Positions 43,404 through 52,810 of a stretch of DNA of 64,000 bases are shown in pieces. Position 1 is the stretch's first letter; each line of letters starts with the position of its first letter. The position numbers and the translations under genes were made by a program. The notes under the pieces are model-generated. The model did not search any database. It was not told where the DNA came from and saw nothing but the letters and a program-made list of their open reading frames with translations. The DNA is from Blautia schinkii DSM 10518 (lineage in GTDB: Bacteria > Bacillota > Clostridia > Lachnospirales > Lachnospiraceae), in contig JNKJ01000022.1 in the NCBI GenBank assembly GCA_000702025.1, positions 57,478-121,477 of the forward strand, in the 5' to 3' direction.

Positions 43404-43860
43404 TGGGCGAAGGGAAACCCGGAAAGTTGTTGAACGGTGGTGGAAGGGTACCCCGCAAAGGTGTTGAACGGTGAGCAGAAGGAGATTCGGCGCGGGGCTT
43501 GGTCCACGGCTGGCCGATGCACGCTTCCCTTCAACTAATTGCCAACTGCGACTAAGCCGCTCACGAAGAGCGTTCGCGCTGAGTGCACTGACCCACTTAT
43601 ATCTGGCGAAACTCCTTGTCTAATTTTCCATCGGACAGCGTTGTCTTCAATCGCCGATGCCACCGCATCGACTCATTCAGCCGCCTTGCCGATGGGAAAT
43701 TATCCTACGGATTTTCGCCAGATATAAGTGGGTCAGTACACTAAGTCTCCGTAGGCAATGGATTTTCAGGCGCGCTTACGCAAATCGGCCATCCGTGGAC
43801 CAAGCCCCGCGCCGAATCTCCTTCTGCTCACCTTCCACTACGTTTTCACCCCTTCCTGAA
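43404..43860. repeat. Large palindromic interspersed repeat, copy A
   Basis: Outer arms of 48 bp (43471-43518 with 43784-43831) pair at 47 of 48 positions. Inside lie the family core CTTCCCTTCAACTAAT and a GCGACTAAGC hairpin. A second perfect 22-bp inverted repeat (43589-43610 with 43714-43735) and a third inner one (AATTTTCCATCGG with CCGATGGGAAATT) are nested in the apex. There is no supported gene. Confidence 0.85.
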
Positions 43861-44078
43861 GGCTGTCGCTTTCTCAGGGAGAGCTTTACCTTGCGAGTAA
43901 TACATCGCATCGAAAGTATATTGCTTTTGGAGAAAAAGTGGAAGATGGTGTTCTCCGAAGTACGCGAGACTATAGCTATCTGTCAATCGGCATATAAAGG
44001 ATTAGGTTTGCTTTATTCATTTTATGGATAGATATTGCTTAGCTGCTTTTGTAAAGTCTATTTTCTCTTGACGATGAA
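43861..44078. other. Non-coding spacer after repeat copy A
   Basis: I see no gene, terminator or recognised site here; it separates the repeat from the 3' end of the DUF1643 fragment. Confidence 0.4.
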
Positions 44079-44357
44079 TTAGTGCTTTGAGGGAAATTCT
44101 CTGATAATCTGAATGTTGTTCTCTAACCATTCCTTATTGTAACTCTTGATATGTTTTTTATCAGTTGCTCGTTGAGGATATGTATTGAAGACAATCCAGC
44201 CATCCATTCCCAAAATATTACTGATATTTATGATGCGGTTGATTGTTTTGTCGCTTGACTCATTACTCGCAGCTGACGGATTCATACGGATTGCAACAAG
44301 TGGGTGTTTTCCCAGCCTGCTTAATCTGACAGATTTAACAGTATAGGTTCCCGTCAT
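44079..44357 (-). pseudogene. DUF1643 domain protein, probably truncated
   Basis: The frame contains the family core LVAIRMNPSAASNESSDKTINR, followed by GMDGWIVFNTYPQRATDKKHI. Proteins of this family are about 150 or more residues; this frame stops after about 92 residues (IREFPSKH), so the C-terminal half is missing. The start is unclear: the ATG at 44357 has no good ribosome site, and the frame is open back into the GNAT gene. DUF1643 genes are typical of phage and accessory DNA. Confidence 0.55.
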
Positions 44358-44403
44358 CTTTATACATGGAAGTCTTACGGATGTACGGAATGCAAATTTT
44401 CTT

Positions 44404-44820
44404 CTACAAAACTTTTCTGAAAAATAATTCCATAGGCTGGTCAAAAGGCGTATGATTAAATACTAATCCACCGCAATCGATATAACCTAATTTTCGATAA
44501 AAATGCTGTGCATCTTCATCAGCTTGTGTTGAAACCATCGTCATCTTATAACCTTGTTGTTTCATCTGATTTTCCCAAAAAGCAAGTGTTTGTGAAGCGA
44601 CTCTCTTATTACGATATTTTTTATCAACAAATAGAAAGTTCAAAAAGGGAATATTATCCCACAAAACACTATAATGCATTATCCCAACGGGAACATCTTT
44701 TTCCCACATTATATAGCCTGTCTTTGTATAAACACGTTTATTATACTCATTATCATTTACGTGCTGATCAATACTCATCACAAAATCCTTATCTTGTTTT
44801 TCCATAAACTTCACTATCAT
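44404..44820 (-). CDS. GNAT family N-acetyltransferase
   Basis: The 138-residue protein has the GNAT fold pattern: VPVGIMHYSV, then NFLFVDKKYRNKRVASQTL as acetyl-CoA pyrophosphate loop (Arg/Lys-rich version of Q/RxxGxG/A), and FYRKLGYIDCGG near the end. AGGAG lies 7 nt before the ATG. The substrate is unknown. Confidence 0.8.
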   Translation of the reverse strand: MIVKFMEKQDKDFVMSIDQHVNDNEYNKRVYTKTGYIMWEKDVPVGIMHYSVLWDNIPFLNFLFVDKKYRNKRVASQTLAFWENQMKQQGYKMTMVSTQADEDAQHFYRKLGYIDCGGLVFNHTPFDQPMELFFRKVL

Positions 44821-44944
44821 CTTTTGACTCCTATTATAAACATGAACAAAGCCAACATCGAGGTAGACAGTACCTATGAACTTTCAATTGTTTGCGCTTA
44901 CCTCTGATTATACAAGATTTTTCCAGCTAAAGTTATCAAAAGAA

Positions 44945-45032
44945 GTAGGGAACCTCGGAAAGTGTTGGACGGTGGTGAGAGGATTTTTACGCGGGACAAA
45001 GGCACTGCCCTGCCAGACAATGTTTTTTTACA
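44945..45032. repeat. Large palindromic interspersed repeat, divergent fragment E
   Basis: GGGAACCTCGGAAAGTGTTG, then GACGGTGGTGAGAGGA and CACTGCCCTGCCAGACAATG match the left arm of copy D with many changes. The palindromic centre and right arm are missing. Confidence 0.55.
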
Positions 45033-45102
45033 AAATGCCCGGCATAGCCAGTGAGCGGTTTTTGAACCTGTATGGGTGCTCAAACCAATGTCTGAATCAG
45101 AA

Positions 45103-46029
45103 TCAAGCGAAATCATAGTATTCCAGGATTTTGATTACTTTTTCCAAAGGGAGCTCCAGCTTTTGTGCAATCACCTCAGGGGATTCTCCCTTAGTAGAAA
45201 GTTTCCAAACATTTGCCGCGTCCCGTCGTCCTTTTTCTTCTCCTTCTTCCATGAGCATCTGTCCTAATATCGTCATTGATATCGCCTCCTTAATTTCCTG
45301 TAAATCTTTGGGTTTCAGTGTCTTGACTGCCAGAGCGTATAAAACCGCCTGCATTTTACGCAAATCTTCCACGCTCACCTCAGAATATTCGCGGTTCAGG
45401 CAGGTGAAGCTCTGTAGGATTCGTTCTTTTTTGGGCGTTTTTCCGCCCATGAGCGGTGTCAGCAGCAGGGGAACCAGGTCGCTTTTATTTATCTGGCTGG
45501 TTTCTTTTTCTGACAGTTTTTTCAAAATTGAGTCTGCGTCCGTGTCCTTTAAGCGGACAGGTTTTATCTTATAAGTGTTTAATCCTACCTTGAGTTCTGA
45601 CATAGGGTGCTTCACTTTGTCGGAGCATACCACTACCGTTGTGATGTCGACACCGTAGATTCTGCTTGTGACAGCCTCATATTCACGGAACCGGCGGAGG
45701 TCTTTCCTGGTGATGCTGTCGCTTTCAAACTCGATGTGGAGCCAGGAGCCATCCTTCATCAGGAAGTTGAAATCCTCGTACATCTTCTTGACTTCCAGAT
45801 GGATCATCTCTGTGGGCATGACCGCTACAGGCTTTTCGCCCATTCCTAGATAGGGAAAAAGCTCATCACCGAAAAATTGAACCGCCGCTTTCAGCGCAGC
45901 GTCTTCCAATTGAGTGTACCTTTTCTCCTGATTGCTGGTATCTGTGTCAGAAACGATCCGGGTAGAATATTTATCATTTGTGGTTTGGTTAGTGTTTACG
46001 TGCGTCTTTGGGTTTGTCTTTCCCTGCAT
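45103..46029 (-). CDS. Rpn-type PD-(D/E)XK nuclease family protein
   Basis: The 308-residue protein has a PD-(D/E)XK core with DFNFLMKDGSWLHIEFES (Asp ... Glu), like the recombination-promoting Rpn nucleases (PDDEXK transposase-like family) that are numerous in Lachnospiraceae. A helical C-terminal part (MTILGQMLMEEGEEKGRRDAA region) ends with a helix-turn-helix-like GESPEVIAQKLELPLEKVI. AAGGAGG lies before the ATG. Confidence 0.8.
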   Translation of the reverse strand: MQGKTNPKTHVNTNQTTNDKYSTRIVSDTDTSNQEKRYTQLEDAALKAAVQFFGDELFPYLGMGEKPVAVMPTEMIHLEVKKMYEDFNFLMKDGSWLHIEFESDSITRKDLRRFREYEAVTSRIYGVDITTVVVCSDKVKHPMSELKVGLNTYKIKPVRLKDTDADSILKKLSEKETSQINKSDLVPLLLTPLMGGKTPKKERILQSFTCLNREYSEVSVEDLRKMQAVLYALAVKTLKPKDLQEIKEAISMTILGQMLMEEGEEKGRRDAANVWKLSTKGESPEVIAQKLELPLEKVIKILEYYDFA

Positions 46030-46437
46030 AATACCTCCTTTTCAAGGTCATGCAGGTTTCTGCCTCTATTATAGTATATGGTAAATAAACAGACAACGGT
46101 TTTCTTGTTTTTGATGCGGAAAATTTGTCCGAAATGGACAAGAGATTTCTCTAAGAAACTTGAAACTTATGAACATATTGATAGTAAAATCATCTTGAAA
46201 TTTAAAATCATACTACAACAGCGACATCCCTGCAGGACCACCGTTGCCTGTTTGAAATATTGTACCATTTAAGAGTCGAGAGGTAAAGAGGAATTTTCGT
46301 TTGTGCGGGATAGATGGAATTTTGCTGAAGTGAAAAGTTTATTTCCACGTCGTTTACGAAGCCCCCCCTTTGGAATCGGCAGAGTTAGCTGCATAAACAG
46401 CAATAGACTGGAAAAGGGACGGACGAACTAAGTCAGA
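46030..46437. other. Intergenic stretch, no gene seen
   Basis: About 400 bp between the Rpn-like gene and the XRE gene hold only very short frames without ribosome sites. The part next to 46029 presumably contains the Rpn-like promoter. No repeat copy or hairpin stands out. Confidence 0.4.
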
Positions 46438-46755
46438 TTATTTTCTTTGCAAACCGTCAATATACGCTTTGACCTTTTCCCTATCAATATCATTTAACTG
46501 TCGGTATATATACAAATGCTCTAACTCATCTGCTGACAAATCACTTTGTTTTATTGGCTGTTTTAAATCAGATAAGCCAGCAAGGTAGTCGAGTGACACA
46601 TTAAAGAAATTTGCAATAGAAATCAAAGTTTCTAAATCCGGTACTCGATCACCTACTTCATATGCGCTAATAGTAGATTGGGAAACATTAAATTTTAAGG
46701 CTAATCCTTCCTGATTAAGCCGTCGCTGTTCTCGCAATTCTTTCAATCGTAACAT
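46438..46755 (-). CDS. XRE-family transcriptional regulator (105 aa)
   Basis: The Cro/C1 helix-turn-helix (LKELREQRRLNQEGLALKFN, then VSQSTISAYEVGDRVPDLET) is followed by a short helical tail. GGAGG lies 9 nt before the ATG at 46755. It is divergent from the gene at 46869; the 113-bp gap has a + strand promoter and TTACC...GGTAA type inverted sequences that could be its operators. Confidence 0.88.
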   Translation of the reverse strand: MLRLKELREQRRLNQEGLALKFNVSQSTISAYEVGDRVPDLETLISIANFFNVSLDYLAGLSDLKQPIKQSDLSADELEHLYIYRQLNDIDREKVKAYIDGLQRK

Positions 46756-46791
46756 CTTACCACACCTCCAAATAAATTCTACCGCGATGTG

Positions 46792-46820
46792 TTGTAATTG
46801 ATACCTGTATTTGATATAAT
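46792..46820 (+). promoter_or_regulatory. Promoter of the 225-aa DNA-binding protein gene
   Basis: TTGTAA (46792-46797), 17 bp, TATAAT (46815-46820). A TTACC...GGTAA inverted motif follows around 46822-46840. Confidence 0.65.
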
Positions 46821-46868
46821 TATTACCTGCAATACGGGTAAAACATTGGAAGAAGGGATGGGAATTGT

Positions 46869-47546
46869 ATGCTGAAAGATATTCCATATAGTGTACTAAA
46901 GCAGGATGAACGAGCATATGGGATTATATTGTTTCGTGATCAATACAATAATACCTTTAAGGATGTTGCAAAAGAATTTGGAACATCTGTTCCAAGGTGC
47001 AGAGAAATATATTGTAAACAAAAGATTAAGCAAATAAGTTTATACGTAAACCATATTGCAATAGTGCTTGGATACGAAAATTCATCAGAAATCAGAAAGG
47101 TTTATGAGGATGCTTATGAATGTTATCAAGATCAGACGTATGCTTGTGCATATTTGGAAAAGCAGTATAAAGATATTTTGACTTTATACAGAGCTGGGGA
47201 GCCAGGGATGCCGATACAGTTTATTAGGAGTATACCCCCATTTAAATCCAGATTAAATAAAAAAACAGTTGCTCGAATTATTGAAATGCGAAATGTTGGT
47301 AAAATGCAATATGTAGAAATAGCAAAAGAATTACATATTACCCAACAAAAGGCACAGCAAACGTACAACGAATTTTATCATCAACAGGTATTGATGATAG
47401 TTAGTGCCCTGCAGGAAAAAGTGAAAAGCAAAGAAGAAAAAATGTCTATAATTGAGTATTGTTTTAGAGGGAACAAGTCTCCAAAAAAACGCTATGATAT
47501 GATGTTAAAAGAACTACATGATAGTAATATAACAGGCGGGGCATAA
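46869..47546 (+). CDS. Sigma-like/HTH protein of unknown function (225 aa)
   Basis: Two helix-turn-helix-like segments can be seen: YNNTFKDVAKEFGTSVPRCRE near the start and GKMQYVEIAKELHITQQKAQQ in the middle. This double arrangement resembles region 3/4 of sigma factors but no named family is recognised. It is transcribed divergently from an XRE regulator, which probably controls it. Confidence 0.6.
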   Translation: MLKDIPYSVLKQDERAYGIILFRDQYNNTFKDVAKEFGTSVPRCREIYCKQKIKQISLYVNHIAIVLGYENSSEIRKVYEDAYECYQDQTYACAYLEKQYKDILTLYRAGEPGMPIQFIRSIPPFKSRLNKKTVARIIEMRNVGKMQYVEIAKELHITQQKAQQTYNEFYHQQVLMIVSALQEKVKSKEEKMSIIEYCFRGNKSPKKRYDMMLKELHDSNITGGA

Positions 47547-47607
47547 GCTTCGTCTGTTTTTGGGTCGGATAATGATATCAATCCCACCCAAACGACAACC
47601 TCCACGA

Positions 47608-47866
47608 TGGGAGCGGAAACGTAGAGGAAGGCGAGGGGAAGGAACTCCGGGCGGGGGATGGGCACTGTCGATGTCAGGCATTGCTCGCTTCCCTTCAACT
47701 AATCGGTAACTGCGACTAAGCAGCTCACGAAGAGCGTTCGCTGCTTAGTCGCAGTTACCGCTGGATTTTCAGGCGCGCTTCCGCAAAATGCCTGACAACG
47801 ACAGTGCCCATCCCCCACCCGGAGTTCCTTCCCCTCGCCGTTCACCACATTTCCGGGGAACCCATC
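47608..47866. repeat. Large palindromic interspersed repeat, copy B
   Basis: This is the cleanest copy. Outer arms of about 51 bp (47630-47680 with 47789-47839) are nearly perfect complements. The centre is a perfect 21-bp stem (47704-47724 with 47740-47760) around a 15-nt loop with ACGAAGAGCGTT. The right end reads TTTCCGGGGAACCCAT. It lies between the HTH gene and the antiporter gene and could act as a terminator for both. Confidence 0.9.
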
Positions 47867-47874
47867 TCCTTTTA

Positions 47875-49062
47875 TTAGGCCGCCTGTGCCCCTCCTACCT
47901 TCTTAGCATACAATATCTTCAACAAAATCGGCGTGATCACAGACGACACTAAAATCAGCAGAATCACAGCCGTGAAATATTTCGCCTGAATCATGCCTAC
48001 AGCCAGCCCTTTCTGCGCCACGATCAGCGCCACCTCACCGCGCGTCATCATACCAACACCGATTTTCATAGCATCATTCGTGCTGTAGCCCAGAACCTTG
48101 GACATTGCGCCGCAGCCGATAATCTTCGTCACCAGTGCCACAACCACAAAGAGCAGACAGAAAAGCAACAGAGCCGGAGTCATATCGTCAATGGATGTTT
48201 TCAGTCCGATACTGGCGAAGAATACCGGGGCAAACAGCATGTAAGAGCTGACATCCACTTTCCGCGCGATATAATCCGAATCCTTAATACTGCAGAGTAC
48301 GATACCTGCCACATAAGCTCCGGTGATATCAGCGATACCGAAGTATTTCTCGGCGACATACGCCATGGAAAAGGCAACCACAAAGCCCAGAATCGGAATA
48401 CGTCTGGTATGCGGCCAGCGCTTGTCCAGATACAGGAATAAGCGGTAGATTAGCCAGCCGAACACGATAGCAGCTGCGAAAAATAGGGCAGTGCTTGCAA
48501 TCACGGCTGTAGGGTCAGAAGCAGGGTCTTTCATACCTACTACAAAAGTAAGCACAATGATACCAATCACGTCGTCGATGATGGCCGCGCTCATGATCGT
48601 AGTGCCTGTCTCAGATTTAAGAAAACCAAGCTCTTGTAACGAAGCTACCGTGATGCTCACCGACGTGGCAGTCATGATGACACCGGTAAAAAGTGCGGAG
48701 TAAAACTGGCTGCTTCCGTTGGGTGCAAATCCATAATAAAGACAATACAAAAGATATCCACCTGCAAGTGGTACAAAAACACCTGCACAGGCAATCAGCA
48801 GTGCTTTCCAGCCGGTACGCATCAAATCCCGCAGGCTTGTCTGCAGTCCTGCGAAGAACATCAGGAGCACCACGCCAATCTCAGCCATGCCGCTAATGAA
48901 TTCCGTCTGCTGTACCAGGCCAAGGATACTAGGTCCGATCAGCACACCGGCAATGATTTCCCCCACTACCTGAGGTGCCTTAAGCTTGGCGGCGGCAAGA
49001 CCGCATAGCTTGGCAGAGACCAAAATAATGGCAAGGTCCTTGAATAGTACATAAGTTTCCAT
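47875..49062 (-). CDS. Cation:proton antiporter (CPA2/KefB-NapA type)
   Basis: The 395-residue inner-membrane protein has about 12 hydrophobic segments. It contains the family patterns PQVVGEIIAGVLIGPSILG and SAAIIDDVIGIIVL; the Asp-Asp pair is the ion-binding site of electrogenic members. There is no C-terminal RCK/TrkA-N domain. It probably exchanges Na+ or K+ for protons. Confidence 0.88.
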   Translation of the reverse strand: METYVLFKDLAIILVSAKLCGLAAAKLKAPQVVGEIIAGVLIGPSILGLVQQTEFISGMAEIGVVLLMFFAGLQTSLRDLMRTGWKALLIACAGVFVPLAGGYLLYCLYYGFAPNGSSQFYSALFTGVIMTATSVSITVASLQELGFLKSETGTTIMSAAIIDDVIGIIVLTFVVGMKDPASDPTAVIASTALFFAAAIVFGWLIYRLFLYLDKRWPHTRRIPILGFVVAFSMAYVAEKYFGIADITGAYVAGIVLCSIKDSDYIARKVDVSSYMLFAPVFFASIGLKTSIDDMTPALLLFCLLFVVVALVTKIIGCGAMSKVLGYSTNDAMKIGVGMMTRGEVALIVAQKGLAVGMIQAKYFTAVILLILVSSVITPILLKILYAKKVGGAQAA

Positions 49063-49263
49063 AGTATTTCCCCCTCATTGAGTAATGTAACGTAAGTAAC
49101 AAAGGGCTGACGGCACAGGAGCTGTTTTTGCCGGCACCCCCTTATCACTTACAGATTAATATGTATCTATGAAAAAATTATAGCACTCGCATATTTAGAG
49201 TGCAAGTAATTCCGGGAAAGCTGTCGAATTGTGCTATTTACAGAAAAAAACAGAAAATGTGTT

Positions 49264-49290
49264 TTGTACAAGAGAAAAACGTGCTATAAT
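49264..49290 (+). promoter_or_regulatory. Extended -10 promoter of xthA
   Basis: TGC-TATAAT (-10 at 49285-49290) is an extended -10; the -35 (TTTTGT/TTGTAC) is weak. This places the transcript start near 49297 and supports the downstream ATG at 49409. Confidence 0.55.
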
Positions 49291-49408
49291 GAAGCATAAC
49301 ATTTCTTTATACAGACATTTCTGTGAATTTGCCGCACAGTATTTTCTTTTGTATATTAGGGATACTGACGGTATAGCAGATACAAATATGGAGACAGAGG
49401 AGAAGAGA

Positions 49409-50164
49409 ATGAAACTGATTTCATGGAATGTAAATGGCATCAGAGCCTGCCTGACAAAAGGCTTTGAGGAGAGCTTCAAAAACCTGGATGCCGATATTTT
49501 CTGCCTGCAGGAGACAAAATGTCAGGAGGGCCAGGTACAAATAGAGCTTCCCGGCTATCATCAATATTGGAACTACGCAAACAGGCGCGGATATTCCGGC
49601 ACTGCGATTTTTACACGGCAGGAGCCTCTTTCCGCGGCTTATGGAATCGGAATTGAAGAGCACGACAAAGAAGGCCGTGTGATCACATTGGAATTTGACG
49701 ATTTTTATATGGTTACTGTATATACGCCTAATTCACAAAGCGAGCTGAAAAGGCTTTCCTACCGCATGGATTGGGAACGGGATTTTCTCGCGTATCTTAA
49801 AAAGCTTGAGGAGACGAAGCCTGTGATCTGCTGCGGCGACCTGAATGTGGCCCATCAGGAGATTGACCTAAAAAATCCAAAGACAAACCACAACAATGCG
49901 GGTTTTACCGATGAAGAGCGTGAGTGCTTTACCAAGGTGCTGCAGAGCGGATTTATTGATACCTTCCGCTATTTCTATCCGGATTTGACCGGCATATATT
50001 CCTGGTGGTCCTACCGTTTCCGTGCCAGAGAAAAGAACGCAGGCTGGAGGATTGACTACTTCATCGTATCCCCTGCGCTTAAAGACAGACTCGTGGATGC
50101 AAAAATCCATACAGATATCATGGGCTCAGACCATTGCCCTGTGGAGCTTGAAATCCAAGCATAG
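49409..50164 (+). CDS. xthA: Exodeoxyribonuclease III
   Basis: The 251-residue AP endonuclease/3'-5' exonuclease reads [15 protein letters not shown], then FCLQETKCQ (catalytic Glu), [12 protein letters not shown] (Asp-Asn) and [11 protein letters not shown] (Asp-His). It acts in base-excision repair. The ATG at 49409 with GAGGAG upstream gives the standard family N-terminus; an upstream ATG at 49229 lies before the promoter and is rejected. Confidence 0.95.
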   Translation: MKLISWNVNGIRACLTKGFEESFKNLDADIFCLQETKCQEGQVQIELPGYHQYWNYANRRGYSGTAIFTRQEPLSAAYGIGIEEHDKEGRVITLEFDDFYMVTVYTPNSQSELKRLSYRMDWERDFLAYLKKLEETKPVICCGDLNVAHQEIDLKNPKTNHNNAGFTDEERECFTKVLQSGFIDTFRYFYPDLTGIYSWWSYRFRAREKNAGWRIDYFIVSPALKDRLVDAKIHTDIMGSDHCPVELEIQA

Positions 50165-50213
50165 CGGTCTGCCGCTCTCATACAGCCGAAAAAAATGATA
50201 AGGAGGGCTTACT

Positions 50214-52067
50214 ATGGCAAGCCAGAAAATGCCCCGGATTGAGCGGGGATATCCGCTGATTCTCGGAGCAAATCAAATGATAAATGGTTTTAATTTCGCA
50301 GTGGAGGTTCCGGAGAACGCCAGCGCATCCCTGCTTCTTTATCGCAGGAATTCAAAACTTCCGACAATGGAGATACCCTTTACCGAAGACCATAGGACAG
50401 GACACGTGTATTGCTTCCTGCTCCCTGATTTTCAGGCGGAGGATTATGAATATAATTTTGTGATTGACGGGAAAATATATCTGGACCCGTGTGCATACAG
50501 AATTCACGGCCGGGAGCATTTCGGCCGTCCGATAGACGAGGATCCGCACAAAATCCGCTGCGGTTTTCTACCACAGAAGCCTTATGATTGGGAGGGGGAC
50601 CGTACACCGGGCATTTCGTACCGGGATTTGGTGCTCTATAAGCTTCATGTGAGAGGTTATACGAAGCTACAGAAAGAGGTAGGGCGCAATAAGGGGACCT
50701 TCAGCGGCCTGGTGGAGATGATCCCGTACTGGAAGGAGCTGGGCATTAACGCCATAGAGCTTATGCCTGCTTACGAATTCATGGAGGTGCCCATGACAGC
50801 CGCGGGGGAAGGGATGATTTCCGAACGCCGCCGGGAAGGCCATGTGAATTATTGGGGATATATTCCCGGATACTATTTTGCACCCAAACGTTCCTATTGT
50901 GCGACGAAAGAGCCGGAGACAGAATTCAGAGATTTCATCAAGGCGCTTCATAAGGCCGGGATTGAATGTATCATGGAAATTTATCTTCCCAGACAGATAA
51001 TGCCTTTATTGGGGCTGCGTGTGATTCAGTTCTGGAAGCTTTTTTATCATGTGGACGGTTTCCATCTGCTGGGGGATGGAGTTCCTATGGATTTAATCCT
51101 AAAAGATGGCCTGCTGGCAAGCACCAAGCTGATGGTGACCGGTTTTGATCCCTATGCCATTTACCAGGGACAAGCGCCGCAGCACCGCAATTTAGCTGAA
51201 TATAACACCGGATTTCTGGAAGATATGCGTCGTTTCTTAAAGAGCGATGAGGACGCGGTACAGGGCGCGGCATATCGGATCAAACACAATCCGGATACTC
51301 ATGCCGTGGTCAATTATATGGCCTGTCAGGATGGTTTTACATTGAATGATATGGTTACTTATAATTATAAACATAATGAAGCTAACGGCGAGAATAACGA
51401 TGACGGCAGCAGCTATAATTATTCCTGGAACTGCGGTATCGAGGGACCCAGCAGAAAGCTTGCCGTGCGTGAGGTACGGGAGCGGCAGATGCGGAATGCT
51501 TTTCTGCTTATGCTACTTAGCCAAGGTGTGCCTATGATTTACGGAGGCGATGAGATTGCCAACTCTCAGGCTGGAAATAACAATGCTTACTGTCAGGATA
51601 ATCCTGTGGGGTGGGTAGACTGGAAAGGGCTCAAAAAGAACGAGAAGCTATACCGCTTTGTCAAGGAGGCAATCGCTTTCCGCAAAGAGCACCCCATCCT
51701 GCATATGCCCGGTGAGCTGAAAGGCAGTGACTATAAGACAAAGGGCTGTCCGGACATTTCCTTCCATGGGGAGCGCGCCTGGTACAGCAGCTATGATAAT
51801 ACCTGCCGTCTGCTGGGCGTGATGTACTGTGGTGCATATGCGGAAAAAGAAGACGGTACGCCCGATGACAATATCTATGTAGCCTATAATTTCCACTGGG
51901 AGCCAAGAGAAATCGCACTTCCCAATCTTCCTGAGGGCCAGCACTGGAAAAAAGCCGCTGACACCGGAGATTTAGAGGGTGACGGTTTCTTCCGCGAGCA
52001 GGAGGAAGAATATGAAAAGACAATCGAAATCGGTCCGCGCACTATTGTGGTGCTGCTGGCGAAATAG
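50214..52067 (+). CDS. GH13 glycogen-debranching-like protein without catalytic residues
   Basis: The 617-residue protein has the GlgX/isoamylase (GH13_11) layout: an N-terminal CBM48-like domain, the barrel start YKLHVRGYTKL, WGYIPGYYFAPKRSY, and the VNYMACQDGFTLNDMVTY region. However, the catalytic nucleophile motif GFRFD reads GFHLL (Leu286), the acid/base motif AEPWD reads VTGFD (Thr309), region I lacks the DVVYNH residues (IMEIYLPRQ), and the histidine before Asp373 is Gln. The frame is intact and not decayed. It is probably a non-enzymatic glycan-binding or regulatory pseudoenzyme. Confidence 0.85.
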   Translation: MASQKMPRIERGYPLILGANQMINGFNFAVEVPENASASLLLYRRNSKLPTMEIPFTEDHRTGHVYCFLLPDFQAEDYEYNFVIDGKIYLDPCAYRIHGREHFGRPIDEDPHKIRCGFLPQKPYDWEGDRTPGISYRDLVLYKLHVRGYTKLQKEVGRNKGTFSGLVEMIPYWKELGINAIELMPAYEFMEVPMTAAGEGMISERRREGHVNYWGYIPGYYFAPKRSYCATKEPETEFRDFIKALHKAGIECIMEIYLPRQIMPLLGLRVIQFWKLFYHVDGFHLLGDGVPMDLILKDGLLASTKLMVTGFDPYAIYQGQAPQHRNLAEYNTGFLEDMRRFLKSDEDAVQGAAYRIKHNPDTHAVVNYMACQDGFTLNDMVTYNYKHNEANGENNDDGSSYNYSWNCGIEGPSRKLAVREVRERQMRNAFLLMLLSQGVPMIYGGDEIANSQAGNNNAYCQDNPVGWVDWKGLKKNEKLYRFVKEAIAFRKEHPILHMPGELKGSDYKTKGCPDISFHGERAWYSSYDNTCRLLGVMYCGAYAEKEDGTPDDNIYVAYNFHWEPREIALPNLPEGQHWKKAADTGDLEGDGFFREQEEEYEKTIEIGPRTIVVLLAK

Positions 52068-52079
52068 GAGGTCAGAAAC

Positions 52080-52637
52080 ATGCATCCGTGGCTTCATTTC
52101 AGGACGATCACCAAGCATAAACTGATGGTCATGCGTTATTGTTTCCGTGTGGGACTGTACAGGCAGGGCCTTCTGCATGATATGTCCAAATATTCCCCCA
52201 CTGAATTTTTGGTGGGCTGTAAGTATTATCAGGGAGACAGAAGCCCCAACAATGCAGAACGTGAGGACATCGGCGTGTCTACCTCATGGCTGCACCACAA
52301 AGGGCGGAACCTGCATCATTTCGAGCATTGGGTGGATTATTCCCTTGATAAAGAACACGTGATCATGGGCGCGAAAATGCCCAGAAGATATGTGGCGGAG
52401 ATGGTGATGGACAGAATCAGCGCCTCGCGCACTTACCTGGGTGAGGAATACAATAACCGCGAACCCTTAAAATACTTTTTAAAAAGCAAGGAAAGGCTTT
52501 GGTTCATCCATCCCCAGACAAAGCGGGAATTGGAAGGACTGCTCCGGATTCTCCATGATCATGGGGAGGAAAAGCTGATCTGGTATATCAAACATGTCTA
52601 TTTGCGTAAAGGCGGCAAAAGACACAAAAATACGTAA
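52080..52637 (+). CDS. DUF5662 family protein
   Basis: The 185-residue protein, rich in histidine and tryptophan, has GLLHDMSKYSPTEF, then SWLHHKGRNLHHFEHWVDYS, reminiscent of HD-type metal-binding helices. It lies 12 bp after the GH13-like gene with AGGAGG before the ATG, so the two are probably co-expressed. Function unknown. Confidence 0.75.
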   Translation: MHPWLHFRTITKHKLMVMRYCFRVGLYRQGLLHDMSKYSPTEFLVGCKYYQGDRSPNNAEREDIGVSTSWLHHKGRNLHHFEHWVDYSLDKEHVIMGAKMPRRYVAEMVMDRISASRTYLGEEYNNREPLKYFLKSKERLWFIHPQTKRELEGLLRILHDHGEEKLIWYIKHVYLRKGGKRHKNT

Positions 52638-52731
52638 GGTTGTTCGGTTTTCTCCTTTTTATAGTTGCATTTGATAGTGATAATGTGATAAAGTGTAAAA
52701 GAACAGTCGCTGCTATGGACGCTTAAAATAG

Positions 52732-52776
52732 GCAGCAGCCAAGCATGCGTGGGTCCAGATACTCTGACCCGCTGCT
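52732..52776 (+). promoter_or_regulatory. Leader stem-loop upstream of putP
   Basis: CAGCAGC pairs with GCTGCTG and an inner GGGTC with GACCC (loop CAGATACTCT). There is no T-run; it could control the mRNA leader of the transporter. Confidence 0.4.
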
Positions 52777-52810
52777 GAAGTATAACACTTATAAAAGAGG
52801 AGGAGAAATT

